Source of the DNA: CAZWKQ01 sp964634005
Lineage (GTDB): Bacteria > Bacteroidota > Bacteroidia > Bacteroidales > JACABE01
Direction of reading: 5' to 3'
NCBI GenBank assembly: GCA_964634005.1
Contig: CAZWKQ010000005.1
Coordinates: forward strand, 1 to 64,000
DNA length: 64,000 nucleotides
Shown: positions 17,448-25,479 of the stretch, one piece after another
How positions within the stretch are numbered: position 1 is the stretch's first letter
Layout of the letters: every line of letters begins with the position of its first letter
Notes under the pieces: model-generated
The model's database searches: none
What the model was told of the DNA's origin: nothing
What the model saw: only the letters and a program-made list of their open reading frames with translations
Position numbers and translations under genes: made by a program

Positions 17448-18860
17448 CTATTCAGTTATCCCAATAATTTTGTTTTTTATTATCTCTTTAATATCATCAA
17501 TTATTCTGTTGGCAAGATGTTCGGCTTTTGGAGAAGAATCGCTTTCGGCATAAATTCTTATAATAGGCTCGGTATTCGATTTACGCAAATGAACCCATTC
17601 ATTTTCGAAATCAATCTTAACTCCGTCAATGTCGTTTATTGGGAACTTTTTATATCGCTCTTTTATTTTTATCAAAATTTCATCAACATCAATTTCATGA
17701 GATATTTCAATCTTATTCTTTGAAATATAAAAGTTAGGATAGCAAGCTCTTAACGAAGAACAAGTTTTACCTGTTTTGGCAAGGTGCGATAAAAATAAAG
17801 CAATACCTACAAGTGCATCGCGTCCATAATGCAAATCGGGATAAATAATGCCTCCATTGCCTTCACCACCAATAACTGCATTATTTTTTTTCATCATTTC
17901 CACAACATTTACTTCGCCGACAGCAGAAGCAAAATATTGACCTCCCGCTTTTTCGGTAATAACCTTCAATGCTCTTGTTGAAGACAAATTTGATACTGTA
18001 TTACCTTTATTATGTTTTAAAATATAATCGGCAACAGCAACAAGAGTATATTCCTCTCCAAACATATCGCCGTCTTCCTGAATTATTGCTAAACGATCAA
18101 CATCAGGATCAACAACGAAGCCCAAATGCGAATTGGTCTTTACTACTACATTCGATATTTCAGAAAGATTCTCGGGTAATGGTTCGGGGTTGTGAGGAAA
18201 TTGCCCGTTTGGTTCGCAATAAAGTTCAACTACCTCCTTAACACCCAATTCTTTCAACAGCTTAGGTATTGCTATGCCGCCTGTTGAATTAACGCAATCT
18301 ATTGCTACTTTGAATTTAGATTTGGAGATGGCATCTTTATCAACCAATGGAAGGCTAAGAATTTTTTCGATATGTTTATCAATAAAAGTATTATCATAAC
18401 TATATTTTCCTAAACTATCAATACTTGCAAAGTTAAAATCTTCTTTTTCTGCTATTTCCAGCACTAAATTCCCTTCATCGGCATTAATAAATTCTCCTTT
18501 TTCGTTCAAAAGTTTCAATGCATTCCATTGCTTGGGATTATGACTAGCGGTAATAATAATACCACCGTCGGCATTCGAATCAACAACAGCAATTTCAACA
18601 GTAGGAGTTGTTGATAAGCCGATATCCAAAACATCTACACCTATACCTATGAGAGTAGAAGAAATTAAATTACTAACCATTTCGCCTGATATACGTGCAT
18701 CGCGGCCTATTACAAATTTTAACTTCTTATTGTTGTTTTTGTTTTTTATAAAAGATGCAAAAGCAGAAGTAAACTTCACTATATCAACCGGTGTAAGAGC
18801 ATCTCCGGCTCTTCCTCCTATAGTACCTCTGATTCCGGAAATTGATTTTATAAGTGTCAT
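17448..18860 (-). CDS. glmM: Phosphoglucosamine mutase / phosphohexomutase
   Basis: A 470-residue alpha-D-phosphohexomutase. The N-terminus SISGIRGTIGG is the family opening, and the phosphoserine loop is TASHNP with Ser106. The metal loop is DPDVDR, the sugar-binding loop GEGNGG and the phosphate-binding C-terminal region LRKSNTEPIIRIYAES. It most likely converts glucosamine-6-phosphate to glucosamine-1-phosphate for UDP-GlcNAc synthesis, although phosphomannomutase activity cannot be excluded. It begins 8 bases after sucC and probably shares its transcript. Confidence 0.85.
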   Translation of the reverse strand: MTLIKSISGIRGTIGGRAGDALTPVDIVKFTSAFASFIKNKNNNKKLKFVIGRDARISGEMVSNLISSTLIGIGVDVLDIGLSTTPTVEIAVVDSNADGGIIITASHNPKQWNALKLLNEKGEFINADEGNLVLEIAEKEDFNFASIDSLGKYSYDNTFIDKHIEKILSLPLVDKDAISKSKFKVAIDCVNSTGGIAIPKLLKELGVKEVVELYCEPNGQFPHNPEPLPENLSEISNVVVKTNSHLGFVVDPDVDRLAIIQEDGDMFGEEYTLVAVADYILKHNKGNTVSNLSSTRALKVITEKAGGQYFASAVGEVNVVEMMKKNNAVIGGEGNGGIIYPDLHYGRDALVGIALFLSHLAKTGKTCSSLRACYPNFYISKNKIEISHEIDVDEILIKIKERYKKFPINDIDGVKIDFENEWVHLRKSNTEPIIRIYAESDSSPKAEHLANRIIDDIKEIIKNKIIGITE

Positions 18861-18868
18861 ATTTTTAA

Positions 18869-20059
18869 TTAATTTAGAACTGTAGAAACTAATTGAGCTG
18901 CTTCACTTAATGTAATTGCAGAATAAACTTTTAATCCCGAATTATCAATAATTGCTTTCCCTTCTTCGGCATTAGTACCTTGCAATCTTACAATTATCGG
19001 GACATTGACTTCGCCCAAGTTTTTATATGCATCAACCACTCCTTGAGCTACACGGTCGCAACGCACAATACCACCGAAAATATTAAGTAAAATAGCTTTT
19101 ACGCTGGGGTCTTTCAAAATAATTCTAAAACCTTCTTCTACTCTTTTTGCATTGGCACTGCCGCCTACATCGAGGAAATTGGCGGGTTCGCCGCCCGAAA
19201 GTTTTATTATATCCATAGTTGCCATTGCAAGCCCTGCTCCGTTGACCATACAACCTACATTTCCGTTTAGCTTAACATAATTCAACGAAAATTTGCTTGC
19301 ATCTATTTCATTTGGGTCTTCTTCGGTTAAATCTCTCATTTCCAATATGTCAGGATGACGAAAAAGTGCGTTATTATCAATAACTACTTTTGCATCAGCA
19401 GCATAAATTTTATCGTCAGAAGTTTTTACAACGGGATTTATTTCAAACAATGAAGCATCATTCTGTATAAATGCCTGATATAAAGCCTTTATAAATGATA
19501 TCATTTCTTTGGTTGCATTACTTGAAAGGTTCAAATTATAAGCTATTTTCCTTGTTTGGAAATCAAGTAAACCTACCTTAGGGTCAATTTCTTCAGTAAA
19601 AATAAGTTCAGGAGTTTCTTCGGCAACAGTTTCTATATCCATGCCTCCTCTTGGAGAATACAATATCATATATCTGCCGGTATTTCTATTCAATAGAATA
19701 CTCATATAAATTTCCTTGATCTCACTTTTATCTCCGTAGTAGATATTTTGTTCTATTAATACTTTGTGTACTTTCTTACCTTCGGGACCTGTTTGGTGTG
19801 TAACAAGCTGCATCCCTATAATCTGTTGCGACAAATGATAAACCTCATCTATTGAATTAGCTATCTTAACGCCGCCTCCTTTACCTCTTCCGCCTGCATG
19901 TATTTGAGCTTTTACCGCCATTTTTCCCGAGCCGGTTTTATTAAATACTTCTTTTGCGGCTTTCTCGGCATCTTCGGGATTAAAAGCAACAATTCCGAAT
20001 GGTACCTGAACACCGTATTTTTTCATTATTGACTTTCCTTGATATTCGTGTAAGTTCAT
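18869..20059 (-). CDS. sucC: Succinate-CoA ligase (ADP-forming) beta subunit
   Basis: The beta subunit of succinyl-CoA synthetase, interconverting succinyl-CoA and succinate with nucleotide phosphorylation. The N-terminus MNLHEYQGKSIMKKYGV is the family opening. The ATP-grasp region shows VKAQIHAGGRGKGGG, and the C-terminal domain GANFLDVGGSA-like segment and NIFGGIVRCDRVAQG. A frame extension to 20086 adds MKNKIKTTE, which is not conserved; the start at 20059 sits about 18 bases after the predicted transcription start. About 396 residues, normal length. The alpha subunit gene (sucD) is not adjacent or elsewhere in the window. Confidence 0.95.
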   Translation of the reverse strand: MNLHEYQGKSIMKKYGVQVPFGIVAFNPEDAEKAAKEVFNKTGSGKMAVKAQIHAGGRGKGGGVKIANSIDEVYHLSQQIIGMQLVTHQTGPEGKKVHKVLIEQNIYYGDKSEIKEIYMSILLNRNTGRYMILYSPRGGMDIETVAEETPELIFTEEIDPKVGLLDFQTRKIAYNLNLSSNATKEMISFIKALYQAFIQNDASLFEINPVVKTSDDKIYAADAKVVIDNNALFRHPDILEMRDLTEEDPNEIDASKFSLNYVKLNGNVGCMVNGAGLAMATMDIIKLSGGEPANFLDVGGSANAKRVEEGFRIILKDPSVKAILLNIFGGIVRCDRVAQGVVDAYKNLGEVNVPIIVRLQGTNAEEGKAIIDNSGLKVYSAITLSEAAQLVSTVLN

Positions 20060-20083
20060 TTCTGTAGTTTTAATTTTATTTTT

Positions 20084-20091
20084 CAAAAATA
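20084..20091 (-). promoter_or_regulatory. Promoter -7 box for sucC-glmM
   Basis: On the minus strand this reads TATTTTTG (TAnnTTTG). It lies inside the longer possible sucC frame, supporting the downstream start at 20059. Confidence 0.5.
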
Positions 20092-20143
20092 AAAAAATTT
20101 AGCCGAAGAATTTCAAAAAAAATCAAAAATTGAATCAATAAAA

Positions 20144-20174
20144 AAAAGGGCTGCCTTTTCGAGGCAGCCCTTTT
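20144..20174 (-). terminator. Terminator after the Lys/Glu/Ala-rich gene
   Basis: AAAAGGGCTGCC/GGCAGCCCTTTT, a perfect 12-bp stem with a 7-base loop and an A7 run on plus, that is a U-run on minus. Its core resembles the terminators at 48611 and 61582. Confidence 0.85.
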
Positions 20175-20188
20175 CGGAATTCTAAATG

Positions 20189-20437
20189 CTATTTTTTCTT
20201 TTCAGCATCTTTTTTTGGTTCAGCTTTTTTAACTTCTTTTGCTTCCTTTTTTACTTCTTTAGCTTCTGCTTTAACTTCTTTTTTTGCTTCGGTAGCTTCT
20301 TTTTTAGCTTCTTTTCTTGCTTCGGTAGCTTCTTTCTTTACTTCTTTTTTCTGATTTTGTGGAGTTTGAGGATTTTGAGCTACGCTAACTCCGAATACCA
20401 TTGCAAATACGGTTGCAAATACAAGTAACTTTTTCAT
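20189..20437 (-). CDS. Small exported Lys/Glu/Ala-rich protein
   Basis: An 82-residue protein: signal peptide MKKLLVFATVFAMVFGVSVA, then a tail built only from Lys, Glu and Ala with a few Thr, Val and Pro. The tail repeats KKEATEARKEAK-like heptads (KKEATEAKKEV, KAEAKEVKKEA) and should form one long charged helix or coiled coil. It has its own -7 box and terminator. No family name is secure; similar Ala/Lys/Glu-rich exported peptides are found as unnamed proteins in many bacteria. It might bind DNA, polyanions or the peptidoglycan, but this is speculation. Confidence 0.75.
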   Translation of the reverse strand: MKKLLVFATVFAMVFGVSVAQNPQTPQNQKKEVKKEATEARKEAKKEATEAKKEVKAEAKEVKKEAKEVKKAEPKKDAEKKK

Positions 20438-20492
20438 TTTTTTAATTTTTTAAGTTTTTAAATATGTTTATTAAACAATTTATTTAACGTGG

Positions 20493-20500
20493 CAAAATTA
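20493..20500 (-). promoter_or_regulatory. Promoter -7 box for the 82-residue exported protein
   Basis: Minus strand reads TAATTTTG. It lies 55 bases upstream of the ATG. Confidence 0.45.
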
Positions 20501-20584
20501 CTAAGTATTTTGTCTATATTAAAAAATATGCGTTAAAATTTGTTAAATTTATTTTTTATAAAAAACTCATTTTCAGAGCAATAA

Positions 20585-20614
20585 AAAAGCCTTGTAATTT
20601 CTTACAAGGCTTTT
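20585..20614 (-). terminator. Terminator after tRNA-Asp
   Basis: AAAAGCCTTGTAA/TTACAAGGCTTTT, a perfect 13-bp stem with loop TTTC, immediately downstream of the tRNA 3' end on minus. Confidence 0.85.
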
Positions 20615-20615
20615 G

Positions 20616-20689
20616 CGGTCTGGACGGGACTCGAACCCGCGACCCCGTGCGTGACAGGCACGTATTCTAACCAACTGAACTACCAGACC
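20616..20689 (-). tRNA. tRNA-Asp (anticodon GTC)
   Basis: Acceptor arms GGTCTGG/CCAGACC with discriminator G, D-arm region GTTCAGTTGGTTAGAAT, anticodon loop CTGTCAC in stem CGTGC/GCACG, and T-arm GCGGGTTCGAGTCCCGT. The anticodon GTC reads Asp codons. The 3' CCA is not encoded. Confidence 0.97.
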
Positions 20690-20719
20690 GTAAATTTGAA
20701 CCGTTTTCAAATTCGGTTG

Positions 20720-20727
20720 CAAAATTA
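20720..20727 (-). promoter_or_regulatory. Promoter -7 box for tRNA-Asp
   Basis: Minus strand reads TAATTTTG, 30 bases upstream of the mature tRNA 5' end. Confidence 0.5.
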
Positions 20728-20859
20728 ATACTTTTTATTTTATCACCAAATAAAAATTAAATTTTATTTTAAAAATAATTCCAATTTTTAGACTTTATGG
20801 CATAAAACTTGTTAATAAAAAAAACGAGTGTCAAAATTTCAATTCATAATTTTAATTAT

Positions 20860-20867
20860 TATTTTTG
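20860..20867 (+). promoter_or_regulatory. Promoter -7 box for the DUF1573 gene
   Basis: TATTTTTG matches TAnnTTTG and would start transcription near 20874, about 50 bases before the ATG. Confidence 0.45.
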
Positions 20868-20925
20868 CTGAAATTTTGATATGTTAAAACTACTAAAATT
20901 CATTAAATAACTTAAATTTAATAAA

Positions 20926-21381
20926 ATGAAAAATCTTGTTTTATCAATTGCGGTGATTTTTTTCACAACATTAAATAGTGTAAAATCTCAAGAAGTTCCA
21001 ACAAACCCTAATGGTCCTGAAATTCAGTTTACAAAAACAGTACATGATTATGGAACAATACAACAGGGTGGCGATGGAAATTGTGAATTTAAATTCAAAA
21101 ATGTCGGAAAAGAGCCATTAATACTTTCTAACGTAGTTTCTTCTTGCGGGTGTACAGTTCCAAGCTGGACACGTGAACCAATAATGCCCGGTAAAGAAGG
21201 TACAATTAAAGTTAAATACGACACAAACCGCATTGGCATAATAAGCAAACAAATTACTGTCATGTCAAATGCCAAATCGGACAGAGTTGTGCTTCAAATA
21301 ACCGGAAAAGTTGAGCCTAAACCGGCTGAACAAATACCAGAAAAAGATTTGAACAGAGGTGCTGCACCTGTTAGAAATTAA
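20926..21381 (+). CDS. Exported DUF1573 domain protein
   Basis: A 151-residue protein: signal peptide (about 1-21, to VKSQ) and one DUF1573 domain, an Ig-like fold common in Bacteroidota. The hallmarks are HDYGTIQQGG, then NVGKEPLILSNVVSSCGCTVP with the paired Cys-Gly-Cys, and PGKEGTIKVKYDTNRIG. The C-terminus is a Pro/Glu-rich tail. DUF1573 proteins have no established function; the domain usually occurs in periplasmic or surface proteins. Own promoter and terminator, so probably monocistronic. Confidence 0.88.
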   Translation: MKNLVLSIAVIFFTTLNSVKSQEVPTNPNGPEIQFTKTVHDYGTIQQGGDGNCEFKFKNVGKEPLILSNVVSSCGCTVPSWTREPIMPGKEGTIKVKYDTNRIGIISKQITVMSNAKSDRVVLQITGKVEPKPAEQIPEKDLNRGAAPVRN

Positions 21382-21398
21382 TTAAGGTTTTACACATT

Positions 21399-21438
21399 AA
21401 AAATCCCGATAGATTTTTGCTCTGTCGGGATTTTTTTT
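21399..21438 (+). terminator. Terminator after the DUF1573 gene
   Basis: AAAATCCCGA-TAGA pairs with TCTG-TCGGGATTTT (one T-G wobble), followed by a run of T. Confidence 0.8.
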
Positions 21439-21494
21439 GTTCATTTGCAAAAGAAAACTATAACATTTAATTAATAAATAAAACCAAATAAATT

Positions 21495-22694
21495 ATGCCC
21501 ACAATATCAAAAAAAGGAAAAGAAATGCCAGCTTCCCCAATCAGAAAATTAGTTCCATATTCTGATGAAGCGAAAAAGAAAGGCAGAAAAGTATATCATT
21601 TAAATATTGGACAACCTGATATAGAAACCCCCGAAATTGCTCTAAATGCATTGAAAAACAATGACATTAAAGTTGTAGAATATAGTCATTCGGCAGGTAT
21701 TCTGTCATATAGAAAAAAACTTGTTGAATACTATAAAAACAACAATATTTTCATTAATGAAAATCAGATTATTGTAACAAATGGGGGTTCCGAAGGAATT
21801 TTATTTGCATTTATGGTATGTATGGACGAAGGAGACGAAGTTATAATTCCCGAACCATTTTATGCAAACTATAACGGATTTGCTACTGCCGCTGGTGTTA
21901 AGGTAAAACCTATTGTTTCTTCTATAGAAAACGGATTCGCTCTTCCATCTATTGATGAATTTGAAAAACTTATTACACCTAAAACAAAAGCAATTTTAAT
22001 TTGTAATCCTAATAACCCTACAGGTTATCTTTATTCGGAACAGGAACTCAACTCTCTTAAGGAAATTGTAAAAAAATATGATTTGTATCTTTTGTCCGAC
22101 GAAGTTTACAGAGAATTTTGCTACGATGGAAACCGTCATTTCTCGGCAATGCACCTGCAAGGAATTGACGACAATGTAATACTTTTGGATTCAGTATCAA
22201 AGAGATACAGTGCATGCGGTGTTCGTATCGGTTGTTTTATTACAAAGAATAAAGAAGTAATGGATACAGCAATGAAATTTGCTCAAGCTCGATTAAGTCC
22301 GCCAACTTTTGGCCAAATACTTTCCGAAGCAGCTTGCGATACCCCAAAAGAGTATTTCGACAATGTGATAAATGAATATGTTAGCAGAAGAAACCTCGTT
22401 GTTGATGCAATAAATAAAATCCCTGGATGTTATTGTCCAAAACCTAAAGGAGCTTTTTATGCTGTGGCTAAACTACCTATTGATGATGCCGACAAATTCT
22501 GCCAATGGCTTTTAGAAGATTTTGAATATGAAAACCAAACTGTAATGTTTGCTCCTGCTACAGGGTTTTATTCAACAAAAGGCAAGGGTAAAGATGAAAT
22601 AAGAATAAGTTATGTATTGAACTTAAACGATTTAAAAGCTGCTATGAAGTGCCTCGAAGAAGCTCTTAAAATCTATCCGGGAAGGAAAAATTAA
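21495..22694 (+). CDS. PLP-dependent aminotransferase class I/II (aspartate aminotransferase-like)
   Basis: A 399-residue fold-type I aminotransferase. It shows LNIGQPDIETP, the cofactor-contacting region TNGGSEGILFAF, NPNNPTGYLYSEQEL, LSDEVYREF and the Schiff-base lysine Lys236 in LDSVSKRYSACGVRIG. The arginine pair for the carboxylate is in ARLSPPTFGQ and EIRISYV. This is the AspC/Tyr/Phe subgroup (group I-gamma) that is frequent in Bacteroidota; the exact amino acid is not determined by sequence. Monocistronic, with a terminator after it. Confidence 0.88.
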   Translation: MPTISKKGKEMPASPIRKLVPYSDEAKKKGRKVYHLNIGQPDIETPEIALNALKNNDIKVVEYSHSAGILSYRKKLVEYYKNNNIFINENQIIVTNGGSEGILFAFMVCMDEGDEVIIPEPFYANYNGFATAAGVKVKPIVSSIENGFALPSIDEFEKLITPKTKAILICNPNNPTGYLYSEQELNSLKEIVKKYDLYLLSDEVYREFCYDGNRHFSAMHLQGIDDNVILLDSVSKRYSACGVRIGCFITKNKEVMDTAMKFAQARLSPPTFGQILSEAACDTPKEYFDNVINEYVSRRNLVVDAINKIPGCYCPKPKGAFYAVAKLPIDDADKFCQWLLEDFEYENQTVMFAPATGFYSTKGKGKDEIRISYVLNLNDLKAAMKCLEEALKIYPGRKN

Positions 22695-22714
22695 TTTAAA
22701 AAAATATTTTTTTC

Positions 22715-22748
22715 GCCAATTAGCAATTATCTTCGCTAATTGGCTTTT
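22715..22748 (+). terminator. Terminator after the aminotransferase gene
   Basis: GCCAATTAGC (22715-22724) and GCTAATTGGC (22735-22744) form a perfect 10-bp stem followed by TTTT; an A/T-rich run precedes it. Confidence 0.8.
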
Positions 22749-22761
22749 TAATTTTAATTAT

Positions 22762-24180
22762 ATGAATACAACTAAATTATCAAAACTATTTGCTTTAATT
22801 TTCGTATTTATTCCTTTTCTGATTTTCTCACAAAACAATTCGACTTTTTTAGTGGGAAACTGGATTGGAGATATCGAATTTCAAGGGAAAAAACTACCTT
22901 TAGTAATCAGGATTATTCATTTCGAAAACGATAGCACATTGGCATTTATGGATAGCCCTGATCAAGGAGCGAAAGACATAAAAGTTTCAAAACTAACTTT
23001 AAAAAATGACAGTGTAACTATTAGAATAAAATCGATAAGCGCTTCTATTACAGGCATTTTAAACACAAAAGACAGTACTATATCTGGTGTATTCCGACAA
23101 AATATTTTTAATAATCCCATAGTTTTAAAAAAAATTGAAAAGATACCTGAAATAAATAGACCTCAGGAGCCAAAACCTCCTTATCCTTATATTGAAAGAG
23201 AAGTTACTTTTTACAATAATGTTGATAATGTTGAACTTGCAGGAACTTTAACTTTGCCATCCGAAGAAGGAATATTTCCGGCTGTAGTGCTTGTTTCAGG
23301 CTCAGGACCTCAGAACAGAGATGAGGAATTACTTGGCCATAAACCGTTTCTGGTTATTGCGGATTTTTTAACCAAAAAAGGAATTGCAGTCCTGAGATAC
23401 GACGACAGAGGTGTAGGAAAATCGAAAGGCAATTTTAATATTGCAACTACGTATAATTTTGCTAATGATGCTGAAGCAGCATTCGATTTTTTGAAAAAGT
23501 CGAACAATATTGATACAAATAATATAGGTATAATAGGACACAGCGAGGGTGGTATGGTTGCTCCTATTGTGGCATCGAGGAATAATTCGGTTAAATTTAT
23601 TGTTTTGCTTGCCGGACCCGGAGTTAGCGGGGAAGAAATTTTACTTTTACAACAAAAATTGATTTCTAAAGCCGAAGGTGCCGATGAAAGTTATATTAAC
23701 AATATCTCAAAATTGAACAAAAAAATTTACGGTGTATTAAAAAAAGAAAAGGATAATACTATAGCTGCAAGAAAAATCAGAAAAATTTACGACAAGTTTA
23801 TTGAAAATGCAGATAATGAACAGAAAATTTTAATTGCCGGAGAAAAAGAAGTAATGATTCAACAAATAACAACCGACTGGTTTAGAAATTTTCTGATTTT
23901 TGAACCTTCTGTTTACCTTACTAAAACTAAATGCGCAGTATTGGCATTGAACGGAGAAAAAGATTTACAAGTTCCTGCCGATATTAATCTAAGTGCAATA
24001 GATAAACATTTGAAAAAAGCCGGAAATAAAAACTATGTTATTAAAAAATACCCTAATCTTAACCATTTGTTTCAGAATACAAAAACAGGAGCTTTAAGCG
24101 AATACGGCAAAATTGAAGAAACCTTTTCTCCTACAGTATTGGAAGACATTGCATTATGGATACATTCTGTTGTAAAATAA
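22762..24180 (+). CDS. Exported alpha/beta hydrolase (esterase)
   Basis: A 472-residue exported serine hydrolase. The signal peptide (about 1-25, to FSQN) is followed by an N-terminal beta domain of about 110 residues (GNWIGDIEFQGKKLPLVIRI) and an alpha/beta hydrolase domain. It contains the oxyanion region VSGSGPQNRDEE, RYDDRGVGKSKG, the nucleophile elbow GHSEGG with Ser261 and a late catalytic His in YPNLNHLFQ. The two-domain layout matches the EstD-like esterase group of thermophiles and Bacteroidota. The substrate is unknown; probably a short-chain ester or acyl group removed outside the cytoplasm. Confidence 0.87.
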   Translation: MNTTKLSKLFALIFVFIPFLIFSQNNSTFLVGNWIGDIEFQGKKLPLVIRIIHFENDSTLAFMDSPDQGAKDIKVSKLTLKNDSVTIRIKSISASITGILNTKDSTISGVFRQNIFNNPIVLKKIEKIPEINRPQEPKPPYPYIEREVTFYNNVDNVELAGTLTLPSEEGIFPAVVLVSGSGPQNRDEELLGHKPFLVIADFLTKKGIAVLRYDDRGVGKSKGNFNIATTYNFANDAEAAFDFLKKSNNIDTNNIGIIGHSEGGMVAPIVASRNNSVKFIVLLAGPGVSGEEILLLQQKLISKAEGADESYINNISKLNKKIYGVLKKEKDNTIAARKIRKIYDKFIENADNEQKILIAGEKEVMIQQITTDWFRNFLIFEPSVYLTKTKCAVLALNGEKDLQVPADINLSAIDKHLKKAGNKNYVIKKYPNLNHLFQNTKTGALSEYGKIEETFSPTVLEDIALWIHSVVK

Positions 24181-24195
24181 GACAAAAGCAAACAT

Positions 24196-25473
24196 TTAAA
24201 TTCCATTTTTTTGCATAGCTTCCCATAGTTTTTTGCTTTGTTTTCTTGAAAATTCATATGTCGAATCTTCATCTATTGTTGTCAATCTTCTATTCTCAAC
24301 AATTAATTTACCATCAGATATAACATGAGTAATATGCTTAGATTCAATACCATAGATAAAATGGGCTAAAAAGTTTTCATCTGAAATTTCAGTTGGAGAG
24401 TTATAATCTATTACGACTAAGTTATTCTGTGAATCACCTGTAAATTTATTAATTTTTAAATAGTTATGAACATTTCTCAGCCTTCTATAGTTATCGGAAG
24501 GCAATAAAAATTCATTGTTCATTCCCGACAAAAATGCAGCTTTCGAACTTTTAATTATATCGCTGTGCATCCCATCGGTTCCAAACATAATTTTATCTGG
24601 ATTTAATCCATTCCCATTAAAAAAACCAACCCTGTTATTTTGATTACTCTCCATATTTTGAACTATCCAACAATTTGAATTTAATAGAATATTACGTTCA
24701 AAATCATCGATATGGATGCAATGAGCTAATATTGTTTTTTCGAAATCGAGAAACCCGAAATTATCAAGTCTTTCAACAACAGATTTATTAAAATTATTTC
24801 TACAATGTAACTGATCATATTTATCTTCAGCTACATGAATATGAATACCAGTTTTATGCTTTTCGCATAATAAATATGCTTGTTTTAGAGTTTCATCACT
24901 TAAAGTAAATGATGCATGCAACCCGACCAAACCTTGATTATTTGTTAAATAGCTGTCTGTTTCGACTAAAGCTTTTTCAGTAAATTTTTGGCCGTCTCTA
25001 TCAGTAATTTCATAACACAACAGATGTGAAACACCTACTTTTTCAAAAGCTTCCTTGATAATATTTAAAGAGTTATGAATGCTATTTGGCGAAGAATGAT
25101 GATCAATAACAAAAGTAACGCCATTTTTGGCACAATCAATAGCAGTAACTAAAGCTGATGCATAAATAGTCTCATCATCAAGGCATTTATCGAGATTCCA
25201 CCATATAAATTTAAGAATCTCCAAAAAATTTTCCGGATTTTTTTTTGGTTTTCCCATTCCTCTGGCTAAAGCCGAATACACGTGATGATGGGCATTTACA
25301 AACGAATGAGTTACAATTTTACCGGTACAATCAATTAACTTAAAGTTTTGATTATTATTTTCGTTATTCGAAAAAAATATTTTTCCTTCTTTACCTTCCT
25401 CAACAATTATATCAGTTTTTTTAAATATTAATTCATTTTCATCAATATAATTGCAATTTTTGAGTAATATCAT
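24196..25473 (-). CDS. ssnA: SsnA-type amidohydrolase
   Basis: A 425-residue metal-dependent amidohydrolase. Features shared with E. coli SsnA: the metal site NAHHHVYSALARGMG, DHHSSP, WWNLDKCLDDETIY, HIHVAEDKYD, LAHCIHI and GTDGMHSD, plus the C-terminal DYNSP motif. SsnA belongs to the selenium-associated set encoded beside selenium-dependent molybdenum hydroxylases and is expected to act on a purine- or pyrimidine-like compound; its reaction is unproved. It is the last gene of the minus-strand group started by the xanthine-dehydrogenase-like gene, 6 bases after the glycosidase-like stop. It converges with the esterase gene, with 15 bases between. Confidence 0.85.
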   Translation of the reverse strand: MILLKNCNYIDENELIFKKTDIIVEEGKEGKIFFSNNENNNQNFKLIDCTGKIVTHSFVNAHHHVYSALARGMGKPKKNPENFLEILKFIWWNLDKCLDDETIYASALVTAIDCAKNGVTFVIDHHSSPNSIHNSLNIIKEAFEKVGVSHLLCYEITDRDGQKFTEKALVETDSYLTNNQGLVGLHASFTLSDETLKQAYLLCEKHKTGIHIHVAEDKYDQLHCRNNFNKSVVERLDNFGFLDFEKTILAHCIHIDDFERNILLNSNCWIVQNMESNQNNRVGFFNGNGLNPDKIMFGTDGMHSDIIKSSKAAFLSGMNNEFLLPSDNYRRLRNVHNYLKINKFTGDSQNNLVVIDYNSPTEISDENFLAHFIYGIESKHITHVISDGKLIVENRRLTTIDEDSTYEFSRKQSKKLWEAMQKNGI

Positions 25474-25479
25474 ATTATA

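Noticed and set aside
20186..20428. Phe/Ser-rich plus-strand frame opposite the Lys/Glu/Ala gene
   Set aside because: It is the antisense shadow of the Lys-rich codons; no signal or family features.
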